From an uncultured Alphaproteobacteria bacterium (GTDB lineage: Bacteria > Pseudomonadota > Alphaproteobacteria > Rhodobacterales > Rhodobacteraceae): a stretch of DNA of 64,000 nt. The position numbers and the translations under genes are program-made. Shown here in pieces: positions 16,966 to 25,822 of this stretch (position 1 is its first letter; every line of letters starts with the position of its first letter). The DNA is taken from contig CACGMO010000002.1 in the NCBI GenBank assembly GCA_902574225.1, positions 1 through 64,000 on the forward strand, read 5' to 3'. Under the pieces are notes generated by a model that did no database searches, was not told where the DNA came from, and worked only from the letters and a program-made list of their open reading frames with translations.

Positions 16966-18387
16966 ATGGAAAAACACTCGCTGAAAGAAATTATTGGACT
17001 TTTGAAAGATAGAAAAATTTCTGAGAAAGAACTATTACAACACTACTTCTCGAGAATAAATAAATTCAATCCCAGTCTTAATGCGCTTGTTTCTCTTAGG
17101 AGCATAGATGAAGTTTTAAAGGATCTTGAAAACTTAAAAGGTTGTTCCGTGCAAAAAAAAACAAAAAGTCTTTTCGGCATTCCTCTGGCTGTAAAAGATT
17201 TGGTTGATGTAAAAGGCCTGCCAACAACCTATGGAGTGCCGAAATATAAAAATAATGTAGCAAAAAAAAATAGTATTATTGTCGATCGGTTAATTGATAG
17301 TGGTGCTTTAATTATTGGAAAAACAAATACGCCGGAGTGGGGGCTTGGTTCGCACACATTTAATAGAGTTTTTGGCGCTACCGCCAATCCTTATGATGTG
17401 TCAAAAACTGCCGGTGGTTCCAGCGGTGGTGCAGCAGCCTCTATCGCTGCTGATTTAATTCCGATAGCTGATGGCTCTGACATGATGGGTTCATGCAGGA
17501 ATCCGGCTGCTTATTGTAATTTATATGGGTTTAGGCCAACACCGGGCCTTATCCCGGAGGAAAGATCAAAGACTAGGCATAAAAAATTGCCCATTTTATC
17601 AACTTTGGGCGCTTTAGCAAAAACGCCTGAAGATTTAGCTTATTTCCTTGATATTGTATCGGGGTCACATAAATCCGACCCTTTCTCCTTTGATTTAGAT
17701 TGCTCATTTGATGATGTATACCTAAGGGATGAAGAAATGCATGAACGAAAAATTGCCTGGTTTAATGATTTAGGTGGTTACTACCAGGTTGAAGAAGAAA
17801 TATTGGAACAGTGTAAGAAAACTCTTTTGTCTTTAGCCCAAAATAGAGTTGTGGTAGAAGAAATAGAGCCGGAAGCCAACCCTTATCATTTGAGCAATAG
17901 CTGGAAAATATTAAGATCAAAAAGTTTGTATGACGAATTTTCAAATTACAATCTGAGTTCAGATGAAAAAATCCTTACTGTCGATTGGGAAATTAAAAAC
18001 GGTCAAGTAGTTAAAGAAACGGATCTTGAAGAAGCACTTGCATGGAGATCACTGTGGGAAAATGAAATTAATTCGATTTTTAAAAAATATGATTATTTGG
18101 CATTGCCAGTTGCACAGGTGTATCCCTTCGATAAAGACATTCCTTATCCCTCAAACATCAATGGTAAACAAATGGAGACATATCATCAGTGGATGGATAT
18201 TGTGGTTTTATCGAGTATTCTGGGGCTGCCAACTATCGCTGTTCCTGTGGGTTTAAATAGAAATGGACTGCCCATGGGAATGCAAATAATAGGAAAGAGA
18301 AAATCCGATTTAGATTTAATTGCGTTTGCAAAAAAATATGAAACCATATTCTCTTGCTCAGAAATAGTGCCTCAAAAATTTAATTAG
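16966..18387 (+). CDS. Amidase signature family hydrolase
   Basis: 473 residues, typical for the amidase signature family. The catalytic triad positions are visible: lysine in GIPLAVKDLVD, cis-serine in AGGSSGGAAAS and the nucleophilic serine in the GSDMMGSCRNPA motif (usually GSDTGGSIR.PA). It hydrolyses a carboxamide to acid and ammonia in the cytoplasm. It is divergent from the acyl-CoA dehydrogenase operon and may release an acid for that pathway, but this is context only. The GatA role is less likely, as gatB and gatC are not nearby. Confidence 0.88.
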   Translation: MEKHSLKEIIGLLKDRKISEKELLQHYFSRINKFNPSLNALVSLRSIDEVLKDLENLKGCSVQKKTKSLFGIPLAVKDLVDVKGLPTTYGVPKYKNNVAKKNSIIVDRLIDSGALIIGKTNTPEWGLGSHTFNRVFGATANPYDVSKTAGGSSGGAAASIAADLIPIADGSDMMGSCRNPAAYCNLYGFRPTPGLIPEERSKTRHKKLPILSTLGALAKTPEDLAYFLDIVSGSHKSDPFSFDLDCSFDDVYLRDEEMHERKIAWFNDLGGYYQVEEEILEQCKKTLLSLAQNRVVVEEIEPEANPYHLSNSWKILRSKSLYDEFSNYNLSSDEKILTVDWEIKNGQVVKETDLEEALAWRSLWENEINSIFKKYDYLALPVAQVYPFDKDIPYPSNINGKQMETYHQWMDIVVLSSILGLPTIAVPVGLNRNGLPMGMQIIGKRKSDLDLIAFAKKYETIFSCSEIVPQKFN

Positions 18388-18497
18388 ATGTGTTCATTTT
18401 TTGAATTAAATAATAACATCAAGTAGGTCATTGTTTTATTAGTTAGGGTGAATCTGCAGAATTTATTATTATACTGGAAAAAGGACATTGAACGTTT

Positions 18498-19772
18498 ATG
18501 AATTTCCAAGATTTTTTCAATCCTGATAGGGTGATAGACTTAAGTTTTTTCAATTTTGAGAACGCTATTACTGCTTGTTACTACGCAGATAAGGATTTGA
18601 GAGTTAAAAAGGTTAACAAAAATTTTAAAGGCTTTTTCCCGGTTCTAGGCAATGTCAAAGATGCATACTTTCCAGATATTTTAAAGCAGCTAGGTGTAAC
18701 AGACGAACAGATACAACTTTTTGAGAATGAAATCCACAATAAGGGATCTGTTTTAATTCCGAAGGTCAAAATTATTATTGATGATAAAGAGAGGCTTTTT
18801 TCACTACTTTCAACAAAAACAAAAAATTCTGATTTTGAATACTTAAACGGAATTCAAGGTCAATTCGTAGATAGAACGAATGAACATGAGTTAACTAAGC
18901 AACGGGACTCACTTATAGAAGGGCAATTGAAAGACAAACAAATAATAGAAGAAAAAAGTAAAAAACTCGAAAGCTTAGCAACTAGGCTGGCAAAATATCT
19001 GTCTCCTCAAATTTATAAGAATATTTTTGAGGAAGAAAAAGACCAGGGAGTTTCTCACAGTAGGAAGAACCTAACAGTATTTTTTTCTGATATCGTGAGT
19101 TTTACTGATTTGACTGATAAAATGGAGCCTGAAAAACTGGCCCTGATCATCAATTCCTATCTCTCAGAAATGTCAACAATAGCAATTAAACACGGCGGCA
19201 CAATTGATAAATTTATTGGAGACGCTCTAATGGTTTTTTTTGGCGATCCAGAGACCCTAGGAGAAACCGATGACGCTTTAAAGTGTATAGAAATGGCCAT
19301 AGATATGCAGGAAAGAGTAAAGGAATTGCAGACACATTGGAGGGGCTTGGGAGCAGTCGAAGGTATATCAGTTAGGATGGGTATATCAAATGGGTTTTGT
19401 ACTGTAGGGAACTTTGGTTCGGATTTACGATTAGATTATACTATACTTGGAAGTCCCGTGAATCTTGCTGCAAGACTTCAGTCAATGGCTGAAATTGATG
19501 ACATGCTTGTCGATGAAAATACAAAAAACCTTATTTCAAATGAAGTAGAAACGGAGTTTTTTAAAGAATTTACACCTAAAGGCTTTGTCAGGCCTATTGG
19601 AGTTTATAAGGTCAAAAAATTAAGGTCTCATAAGCAAGATAAAATCAGATTATCTCATAAAGGGAAAAGAGTTGAAATTAATGTAACCGACAGCTCTGAT
19701 ATTCGTGCGGCAATCGAAGAACTAAAGTCTATCCAAGAAGCATATGAAAAGCAGTTAGATAAGCAAGATTAA
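18498..19772 (+). CDS. Class III adenylate cyclase with N-terminal PAS-like sensor
   Basis: 424 residues. Residues about 20-128 look like a PAS-type sensor, 130-165 are a charged helical linker typical of cyclases, and 190-385 form the catalytic domain. Metal-binding aspartates are D198 (FFSDIVSF) and D242 (FIGDALMVFFGD). K238 is the purine-selecting lysine, and the second selectivity position is Thr in DYTILGSPVNLAARL, the pattern of class IIIb enzymes that respond to bicarbonate. No membrane segment is seen, so it is cytoplasmic. It probably makes cAMP, and cyclic-nucleotide-binding proteins occur at 7035 and 37466. An AAGGA ribosome binding site precedes the ATG. Confidence 0.9.
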   Translation: MNFQDFFNPDRVIDLSFFNFENAITACYYADKDLRVKKVNKNFKGFFPVLGNVKDAYFPDILKQLGVTDEQIQLFENEIHNKGSVLIPKVKIIIDDKERLFSLLSTKTKNSDFEYLNGIQGQFVDRTNEHELTKQRDSLIEGQLKDKQIIEEKSKKLESLATRLAKYLSPQIYKNIFEEEKDQGVSHSRKNLTVFFSDIVSFTDLTDKMEPEKLALIINSYLSEMSTIAIKHGGTIDKFIGDALMVFFGDPETLGETDDALKCIEMAIDMQERVKELQTHWRGLGAVEGISVRMGISNGFCTVGNFGSDLRLDYTILGSPVNLAARLQSMAEIDDMLVDENTKNLISNEVETEFFKEFTPKGFVRPIGVYKVKKLRSHKQDKIRLSHKGKRVEINVTDSSDIRAAIEELKSIQEAYEKQLDKQD

Positions 19773-19795
19773 TAAAAAGACAGTGGTTTTTACCT

Positions 19796-20233
19796 TCAGC
19801 GTAGTTTTTCAGATACCTTGCTAGTTGCTTTTATCGTCACTAGAGCAGTAGCTGTTAATATCTTCTTTTTATTCTTGATCGTATACACTTTCGTCTCACC
19901 ATGAAAAATACTTCGGCCTCCTTGTAAAATTTCCGCTTCAGCAACTAGTTTTTCGCCATCTGCGATGTTTAGAAAATTAATTTTGAATTCAATTGTAAGG
20001 GGCTCTTTCTCTTTACCCATTAATGTCATTGCAGCAAAGCCGGCAGCATTGTCAGCTATAGCTCCAGAAACTCCTCCATGAAATAAACCGTGTTGCTGAG
20101 TTATATTATTTTGATAAACCACTTCTATCGATGCGCGCCCAGGAGATATTGTGGAGAGTTTAGCCCCTATATAAGGCATTAGAGGTTGATTTGAGAACGA
20201 GGCTCTAAGTTCCTCCTCATTTCGATTATCCAT
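19796..20233 (-). CDS. PaaI-family hotdog thioesterase
   Basis: 145 residues with the hotdog-fold motif QHGLFHGGVSGAIADNAAGFAA, whose HGG and acidic residue form the active site of PaaI-type acyl-CoA thioesterases. It would hydrolyse an aromatic or short acyl-CoA. Its start lies 3 bp after the stop of the AhpD-like gene, so the two are co-transcribed. It converges with the cyclase gene. A second, different PaaI-like gene is at 30407. Confidence 0.85.
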   Translation of the reverse strand: MDNRNEEELRASFSNQPLMPYIGAKLSTISPGRASIEVVYQNNITQQHGLFHGGVSGAIADNAAGFAAMTLMGKEKEPLTIEFKINFLNIADGEKLVAEAEILQGGRSIFHGETKVYTIKNKKKILTATALVTIKATSKVSEKLR

Positions 20234-20236
20234 GAT

Positions 20237-20839
20237 TTAAACCCTATGTTTCCCAGGTGTCCAATTAGTATTTTCCATGAGATGTTCTTTGCCTTTTTCA
20301 ATTGGTAAATCTTCCAAAGCTGAACCCATACTGTCATTCCAACGATTGAGAAAGCCGAACAATGCAATTACGCCCATAATTTCAACAATATCATAATCAT
20401 TCCAGTAATTTTTTAATTGAGATACTTCTTTTTCTGCAACTTTGTTAGGAACAGATGCTGCTGCGAAAGCGAAGTCCAGGGCAGCTTTTTCTGCGCTAGA
20501 AAAAGCTGAAGAGTTTGCATAATTCCATACCTCTTCCAATCTCTTTTTTGTGCAGCCGAAGCGTTCAGCTCCTAAAATAGTATGAGCTTGGCAATAAAGA
20601 CACCCTGAGGCAAAACTTGTTACATATCCAATAAGCCGTTTAAACTCAGGGGTAACTTTTCCTTTGCATTCCATTACAGCCTTATTGAGATCTGTAAATG
20701 CATCGGCTATTTTGGGATGGTAACTCATAGTTTTAACGGAACTCGGTATAACACCAAGCGGTCCTTTGAAGAACTGGATCTTTTTTAATAGACTTGGGTC
20801 AATATCATTTTCATTTAGTGGTTCTACAATTTCCATCAT
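20237..20839 (-). CDS. AhpD-like/carboxymuconolactone-decarboxylase family protein (peroxidase-related)
   Basis: 200 residues of the alkylhydroperoxidase-D-like family. The redox centre is C80-x-x-C83 with H87 in the motif SGCLYCQAHT, inside an all-helical fold. Family members reduce peroxides or act as thiol-dependent oxidoreductases; the exact substrate is unknown. First gene of a two-gene leftward unit with the thioesterase. The 407-bp region upstream (20840-21246) contains no protein gene that I would accept; it holds the structured element at 21052-21130 and the promoter for the rightward sugar operon. Confidence 0.85.
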   Translation of the reverse strand: MMEIVEPLNENDIDPSLLKKIQFFKGPLGVIPSSVKTMSYHPKIADAFTDLNKAVMECKGKVTPEFKRLIGYVTSFASGCLYCQAHTILGAERFGCTKKRLEEVWNYANSSAFSSAEKAALDFAFAAASVPNKVAEKEVSQLKNYWNDYDIVEIMGVIALFGFLNRWNDSMGSALEDLPIEKGKEHLMENTNWTPGKHRV

Positions 20840-21051
20840 TTCCTCGTAGTGTTATTTCATAAGATGCTTTCAAAAAATTATTTCAGAATAAATTCAAAAT
20901 AGCACGAAATTAAATCACTTATTATTCGCTAAATGTACACAATACTTACAATTGATAAATGATTACTGGGCTGCATATTTGGATGCCATTTATTTAGAAC
21001 TAAGTTATTTTTTGGCTTTATTTGATTGCAATATTGCCGAAGAGGAAATTT

Positions 21052-21130
21052 AAAAAAAAGGTTCCCCTCATACATAGGTTTGGGTTTATATTGGGAGTAT
21101 GAGGGGACTGCATGGCTGCAAAATACATGC
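21052..21130 (-). ncRNA. Candidate small RNA or terminator with two hairpins and T-run on the minus strand
   Basis: On the minus strand, a 5-bp stem (GCATG/CATGC, 21130-21126 with 21114-21110) is followed by an 11-bp perfect stem (TCCCCTCATAC with GTATGAGGGGA; 21107-21097 and 21073-21063, 23-nt loop), then ACC and eight Ts (21059-21052). That is the shape of a Rho-independent terminator ending a short transcript. No gene ends here on the minus strand, so either a small RNA or early termination in the leader of the AhpD-like gene is possible. I do not recognise a known RNA family. Confidence 0.4.
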
Positions 21131-21246
21131 CATAAGTTACGATAACACATTTGTAATGGAAAAAAAATCATAGTTTTTTATCAACTAAGGTTACTTTTCT
21201 CTTATAATATAATAATTATATGTTGTCATGAAAGCAGGAGTTAAAG

Positions 21247-22386
21247 TTGCCCGGATTTGAGGTTATTGACGAAAAAGAAAAAAAAGCAATCTCCAGGATC
21301 TTTGATGAGGGAAAAGTTTTCTTTGCTCATGGTTTTGATAAAAGAAGGAAGCATTATCACGTTAGAGAATTTGAACAAAAGTTGAAAGCCGTTTTCAACC
21401 CAAAAATGGCTGACGTTTTATGCGTTTCATCTGGTACGGCTGCAATTAAAGTGGCTCTCAAAGCTCTCGGTATTGGAAGAGGTGATGAGGTTATAACTCA
21501 GTCCTTTAATTTTATTGCAACTGTTGAAGCGATTGTAGACACTGGTGCAAATGTTGTTTTTACTGATATCGATGATACGTTGAACATGTGTCCCAAAAAT
21601 TTAGAAACTTTAATTTCTAAAAAAACAAAAGCTATAATTCCTGTTCATATGCTGGGTGTACCAGCAGATATGATATTAATTAACAGGATTGGAAAAAGAA
21701 ATAAAATTCCAGTAGTTGAAGATGCATGCGAAGCAATAGGGGCCAAGGTTGCCGGCAAATATGTTGGAGGCTTGAGTGAATTTGGTGTTTTTAGTTTCGA
21801 CTTTGGTAAAATGATTACAACTGGTGAGGGTGGAGCTCTGTTTTCCAAGAAGAAAAGTGATGGAAAAAATGCTAGAATGTATCATGATCATGGCCACAAA
21901 AATATTCCTAGTCTGCCAAGAGGGTTAGATCATGCCGGACTGATTGGGTTTAATTATAGAATGACAGAAATAAGTGGAGCATTTGGCAAGGTCCAGCTAA
22001 AAAAATTCCCGAGTATTTTAGGAGACTCGAAAAAAAGATACCACACTCTCGAAAAATTTATAAACCACAAAGAAATACAATTTAGACATGTTAACTCAGG
22101 AAGCGAGCCCAATTATGATACTTTTGTGATCTCTATAAAAAATAGAAAACTACGTGACCAAGTAATTAGTGTACTAAACAAAGCTGGTTTTGGTACAAAA
22201 AATTTACCTGATGCTTTTAACTGGCATTGTGCATATTTTTGGGAACATATTGATAAAAATATTAGGAATAAAGAGGTAAAAAATTGTTATGATAGATTGC
22301 GTAACTGCGTTGCAATTCCGATTTTAGTATCGAGGTCAGTTACAGATTACAAAAATATTGCCAGTGATATTAATGAATGCTCTTAA
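21247..22386 (+). CDS. kdnA: DegT/DnrJ/EryC1-type aminotransferase, KdnA-like (8-amino-Kdo transaminase family)
   Basis: 379-residue PLP aminotransferase. The Schiff-base lysine is K188 in FSFDFGKMITTGEGG. The N-terminus (MPGFEVI...), the FAHGFD...YHVREFE segment and YHDHGHKNIPSLPRG closely resemble KdnA proteins as I remember them; KdnA aminates 8-oxo-Kdo to 8-amino-3,8-dideoxy-manno-octulosonate. Start is TTG with an AGGAG ribosome binding site 6 bp upstream, and a TATAAT at 21203. First gene of a tight operon with the cytidylyltransferase and GMC oxidoreductase. LegC/PseC-type amino-sugar transaminases are the alternative. Confidence 0.85.
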   Translation: MPGFEVIDEKEKKAISRIFDEGKVFFAHGFDKRRKHYHVREFEQKLKAVFNPKMADVLCVSSGTAAIKVALKALGIGRGDEVITQSFNFIATVEAIVDTGANVVFTDIDDTLNMCPKNLETLISKKTKAIIPVHMLGVPADMILINRIGKRNKIPVVEDACEAIGAKVAGKYVGGLSEFGVFSFDFGKMITTGEGGALFSKKKSDGKNARMYHDHGHKNIPSLPRGLDHAGLIGFNYRMTEISGAFGKVQLKKFPSILGDSKKRYHTLEKFINHKEIQFRHVNSGSEPNYDTFVISIKNRKLRDQVISVLNKAGFGTKNLPDAFNWHCAYFWEHIDKNIRNKEVKNCYDRLRNCVAIPILVSRSVTDYKNIASDINECS

Positions 22387-23173
22387 TGAAAATTTAGTTA
22401 TAGTCATTCCCGCTCGTAAAAACTCCAAAAGGCTAAAAAATAAAAACTTTAAAAATTTTTTTGGGTTTCCTTTATTTGAGTGGAGCTTGGCTGCGGGTTT
22501 ATTTCTAAAGCAACGGCTCAGTGGGTTAAGAGAAATTTCAGTAGTTTGCACCAGTGATGATGACCAGATTTTAGATTTAGTAAAAAAGAAATATTCATCG
22601 AGTATTTTAGCAGTTCGAAGAAAACCAGAACTTTCTGATGATAATGCAATTCTATCTGATGTCATATTTGATTGTATCTACAAGCTAGCTGAGAGACACG
22701 TTATCCGTTTGGATGACTACCTATCAGGGAGCTTTATTTTATTGCAACCTACATCACCTATTAGACTAAAGGATGATTTAGTGTCTTTTTGTAGACAAAT
22801 TAATAACTTAGGGAATAATCTTTCTATGGTGTCTGTAAATAAAAACTACAGCGAGATAAAAGATATCTATGAGATAATTGAATTTAGCGAAGCAAAATCC
22901 AACTTTTTATTGGGCCACATTGGTAAAAAAATGCTTAAAGTGCGTGACATTAAAAAAGACAGTAATTTGGCTTTTGTAGATGGAAGTTTGTATTTAGGTT
23001 TGATGTCTATGCTAAAAGAAAAAGGCTTCATGCCTGCAGCCAAGACCTTGGCTTTTCCTCTTTCAATTAAGCGCTCAATAGATATTGACACGGAAGAGGA
23101 GTTTGACGATGCATTAGTGTTGATCAAAGAGTTGCAAAATTTGGAAATAGAGTATGTCTCACCAAAGATATGA
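22373..23173 (+). CDS. Acylneuraminate cytidylyltransferase (NeuA-type) family protein
   Basis: About 266 residues from the ATG at 22373; a TTG at 22358 is also in frame. The nucleotide-binding motif IPARKNSKRLKNKN is the NeuA-type signature (IPARGGSKRLPxKN), unlike KdsB's IPARYASTRLPGK. Later LLQPTSPIR matches the family's second conserved block. It should form a CMP-activated ulosonic acid from CTP. It overlaps the 3' end of the kdnA-like gene and its own 3' end overlaps the GMC gene by 20 bp, so all three are translationally linked. Whether its substrate is an eight- or nine-carbon sugar acid is open. Confidence 0.85.
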   Translation: MNALNENLVIVIPARKNSKRLKNKNFKNFFGFPLFEWSLAAGLFLKQRLSGLREISVVCTSDDDQILDLVKKKYSSSILAVRRKPELSDDNAILSDVIFDCIYKLAERHVIRLDDYLSGSFILLQPTSPIRLKDDLVSFCRQINNLGNNLSMVSVNKNYSEIKDIYEIIEFSEAKSNFLLGHIGKKMLKVRDIKKDSNLAFVDGSLYLGLMSMLKEKGFMPAAKTLAFPLSIKRSIDIDTEEEFDDALVLIKELQNLEIEYVSPKI

Positions 23174-24698
23174 TTTAGCGGTTGTTGGTGCTGGAACAGC
23201 TGGTCTTGAAATTGCAAAAAATGCAAGTAGGTCAGGTTATAAAGTGTGTTTAATAGAGCAGGGACACTCTGAGGGTAAAAGTTATCTAAATAAAATACCG
23301 TTATTATCAGGAAAATTACTGCAAAATGATAAACACTGTTTAAGCTTTATATCCAAGAAACAGTCTGGTTTAGAAGATAGGGAATTGCCTATTCTTCAGG
23401 GAATTGGTTTTGGTGGTTCAAGCTTAATCAATGGAAATGTCTCATACTTAGGTTTTGAAAAACGGTTTAGGGAGGTTTTTTCTTTTTGGCCGAAAAGTAT
23501 GTTCCAGAGAGTTAAAAAGCACATATACCATAACCCAAATTTTTCGTATAATAGAGAGTATGGATATTCAGATGAACTAACAAATATTTTTTGTAAAGCC
23601 CTCAACAATATTGCAGTTCCTGAGGTTACGGATTTAGATAATTTTATAGAAGGATGGGCAAAAATTCATCTTAATATTCAAGGATCAAAGAGATATAACT
23701 TTTCGAATGATTTTAACGAAAATGCAAACCACAAAAACATTGAAAAGTTAGCAAGCACGCGTGCTATTAAAATCGTTTTCAAAGACAACTATGCTTCAGG
23801 TGTTGAGTGCGAAAATTTAGTAACTAAGGCCAAAATTACTGTTAATGCAAAAAAAATTATTCTTTCGGCAGGCACAATATTCTCACCTATAATTCTTATG
23901 CGGTCGGGGATCGGAGACCCAAAGGACGTTTGTAAAGCCGGTGCCCCTTTGAAGTTTCAGCAAGAGCATGTAGGAAAACATTTGAAAGATCATGCTAACT
24001 TCAGGATTGAATTTGATTGTATAGGGTTCGATACGCTTAACCAAAAAACACGTGGGTTGAAATTATTTAACGAATTTTTTAAGTACATAACCTCAAAGAA
24101 TTCGATCTTTAAAAGTCCGGGTGCCACTCTTGCCTGGAATAAATCAAGTTTTAATAAGAAAGTTAGTATAAACAGCTTGGTTAGGTATCATTTAGTGCAT
24201 TTTACACAAGAACGAAGCTTGTTATCGTCCAAAGGTATAAAATTTCAAAAAGCCCAACGAGCGTCAATAGGGTGCTTTCAAGTTTTTCCAAAATCTGAAG
24301 GTTCGATTTCTCTTGATAATAAAAATAATATACAAATTGATCCAAACTATTTGTCAAACAAATTTGATAGAGCGCTTGCTCACAAAGCTTTTAGAAGTGG
24401 TATTGATCTCCTGAAAAGAGCAGGCTTTGCAAAAAGTGGAAAAAATTTAATTAATGATGATATTGAACAAAATATAGGATCAGAAACGTTTTCTGGTTAC
24501 CATCTGATTGGAACTAATAGGATGAGCGACGATAAAAATAGTGGAGTAGTTGATGGAAGTTTTAAAGTATTTGGAATCAACAATCTTTATGTATGTGACG
24601 CCTCAATATTTCCAGATTTCGTTTCAACACATCAATATCTGCCTACTTTGGCTGCTAGCAAGATTTTTTGTTTAAATCAGGGGTTTCTCAGTGATTAG
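23154..24698 (+). CDS. GMC-family FAD-dependent oxidoreductase
   Basis: 514 residues. FAD-binding motif VVGAGTAGLEIA near residues 9-20, GFGGSSLINGNV, SAGTIFSPIILMRSGIGD, HVGKHLKDH and the C-terminal CDASIFPDFVSTHQYLPTLAA are the glucose-methanol-choline oxidoreductase blocks. Family members oxidise primary alcohols to aldehydes or sugar hydroxyls to ketones. Its reading frame overlaps the cytidylyltransferase gene by 20 bp, so it belongs to the sugar operon. A testable role is oxidising a terminal hydroxyl of an ulosonic acid to an aldehyde for the KdnA-like transaminase. It converges with neuC, overlapping it by 11 bp. Confidence 0.87.
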   Translation: MSHQRYDLAVVGAGTAGLEIAKNASRSGYKVCLIEQGHSEGKSYLNKIPLLSGKLLQNDKHCLSFISKKQSGLEDRELPILQGIGFGGSSLINGNVSYLGFEKRFREVFSFWPKSMFQRVKKHIYHNPNFSYNREYGYSDELTNIFCKALNNIAVPEVTDLDNFIEGWAKIHLNIQGSKRYNFSNDFNENANHKNIEKLASTRAIKIVFKDNYASGVECENLVTKAKITVNAKKIILSAGTIFSPIILMRSGIGDPKDVCKAGAPLKFQQEHVGKHLKDHANFRIEFDCIGFDTLNQKTRGLKLFNEFFKYITSKNSIFKSPGATLAWNKSSFNKKVSINSLVRYHLVHFTQERSLLSSKGIKFQKAQRASIGCFQVFPKSEGSISLDNKNNIQIDPNYLSNKFDRALAHKAFRSGIDLLKRAGFAKSGKNLINDDIEQNIGSETFSGYHLIGTNRMSDDKNSGVVDGSFKVFGINNLYVCDASIFPDFVSTHQYLPTLAASKIFCLNQGFLSD

Positions 24699-25812
24699 GA
24701 GTCTCAAAAAATGTTTTCTGTAAATTTAATTCCCAAACTTTTTTATCGCTTAAAATCTTTGTAAACTTTTTTGCAGATTGACCGGTTCCAAAACTTTTAT
24801 CGGGTTCAAAGCGCTTACCCCATTGTTGTTCAACTAGTTTGTCAAGTTGCCTGTCTTTAAAAACATCAAAGTTTTTAATACTTCTTGCTCCCCCCCTTCT
24901 AAATTGGCGAGAACCTATGTTTATTGAGGAAATCCCAAGAAAAGGAGCTTCTCGAACACCCACAGAACTATTACCTATAATAACTTGAGAGTGTTTTAGT
25001 AATGTCGAAAAATATGCAAATCTCATCGAAGGTATTTGTTTAAAATGTGATTTGGGTAATTTTCCAATTGTCTTAAAAATTATTTCACATCCCGGGTCAT
25101 TGTTTGGAGAAATAACTATGAAGTTCTTTTGTGTTTTTTTTAAGGAATCGCAACAGAATTGGATCTCTTTCTTTAAACTCTCTAATTCTGAAGTGACAGA
25201 ATGAAAAATAAAAATCCCATAATTATCCCACTTAATATCGTAGTAATCCAAGACTTCATTTAGTGAAATTGAATTTCTTGCTTTATGTGTATCGAGTTCC
25301 GGAGACCCTAGCACAAAAACTCTATCCGGGTGTTCTCCAAGTTTTGTGACGCGTTTTTTTGCCGATTTTGAACTCACAAAGTGGACTGTGCATAACTTTG
25401 TATTACAATGACGATAAACTTCATCTATAGTCCCTGATACCTCTCCTCCTTCAATGTGCGCGCTTCTTATGTTCTTTGTTGCACAAACAAGAGAGGCAGC
25501 AACTGCCTCAATTCTATCTCCATGGATCACAACAAGATCGGGTTTTAATCGGCCGACATATTCAGAAATTCCAGTAATAGTTCGAGAAAGAATCTTGTCC
25601 GGTGGATCTCCTTCCATCTGATTGACAAATTCAAATCTTGTGATGTTTTTTATTCTTGAAACTTCTATACTAGTAAGCCCATACTTCTCTAGAAGGTGCA
25701 TACCAGTGACAAAAAAATAAATGCTAAACCCCGCTGAATTTGCGCTTGCTGCTAACGGTTCAAGTTTACCGAAGTCAGCTCTTGTACCTGTTATAAATAG
25801 TAGTTTTTTCAC
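24688..25812 (-). CDS. neuC: Hydrolysing UDP-N-acetylglucosamine 2-epimerase (NeuC/LegG type)
   Basis: 374 residues. The N-terminal ITGTRADFGKL motif, IHGDRIEAVAASL and the segment SAHIEGGEVSGTIDEVYRH are the hallmark of hydrolysing UDP-HexNAc 2-epimerases; GNSSVGVREAPFLG is the nucleotide-binding C-terminal motif. It releases ManNAc or a related hexosamine from the UDP sugar for condensation with phosphoenolpyruvate by the neighbouring synthase. It is 10 bp downstream of neuB on the same strand. Confidence 0.9.
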   Translation of the reverse strand: MKKLLFITGTRADFGKLEPLAASANSAGFSIYFFVTGMHLLEKYGLTSIEVSRIKNITRFEFVNQMEGDPPDKILSRTITGISEYVGRLKPDLVVIHGDRIEAVAASLVCATKNIRSAHIEGGEVSGTIDEVYRHCNTKLCTVHFVSSKSAKKRVTKLGEHPDRVFVLGSPELDTHKARNSISLNEVLDYYDIKWDNYGIFIFHSVTSELESLKKEIQFCCDSLKKTQKNFIVISPNNDPGCEIIFKTIGKLPKSHFKQIPSMRFAYFSTLLKHSQVIIGNSSVGVREAPFLGISSINIGSRQFRRGGARSIKNFDVFKDRQLDKLVEQQWGKRFEPDKSFGTGQSAKKFTKILSDKKVWELNLQKTFFETPNH

Positions 25813-25822
25813 ATCAACCTCT

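Noticed and set aside
20929-21171. 80-codon open frame on the minus strand in the 20840-21246 gap
   Set aside because: It overlaps the two-hairpin/T-run element, has no ribosome binding site and no recognisable protein features; the non-coding structure explains the region better.
22373-23173. Reading the cytidylyltransferase as KdsB (CMP-Kdo synthetase)
   Set aside because: The N-terminal motif is IPARKNSKRL of the NeuA group, not IPARYASTRLPGK of KdsB. Its substrate is still left open.
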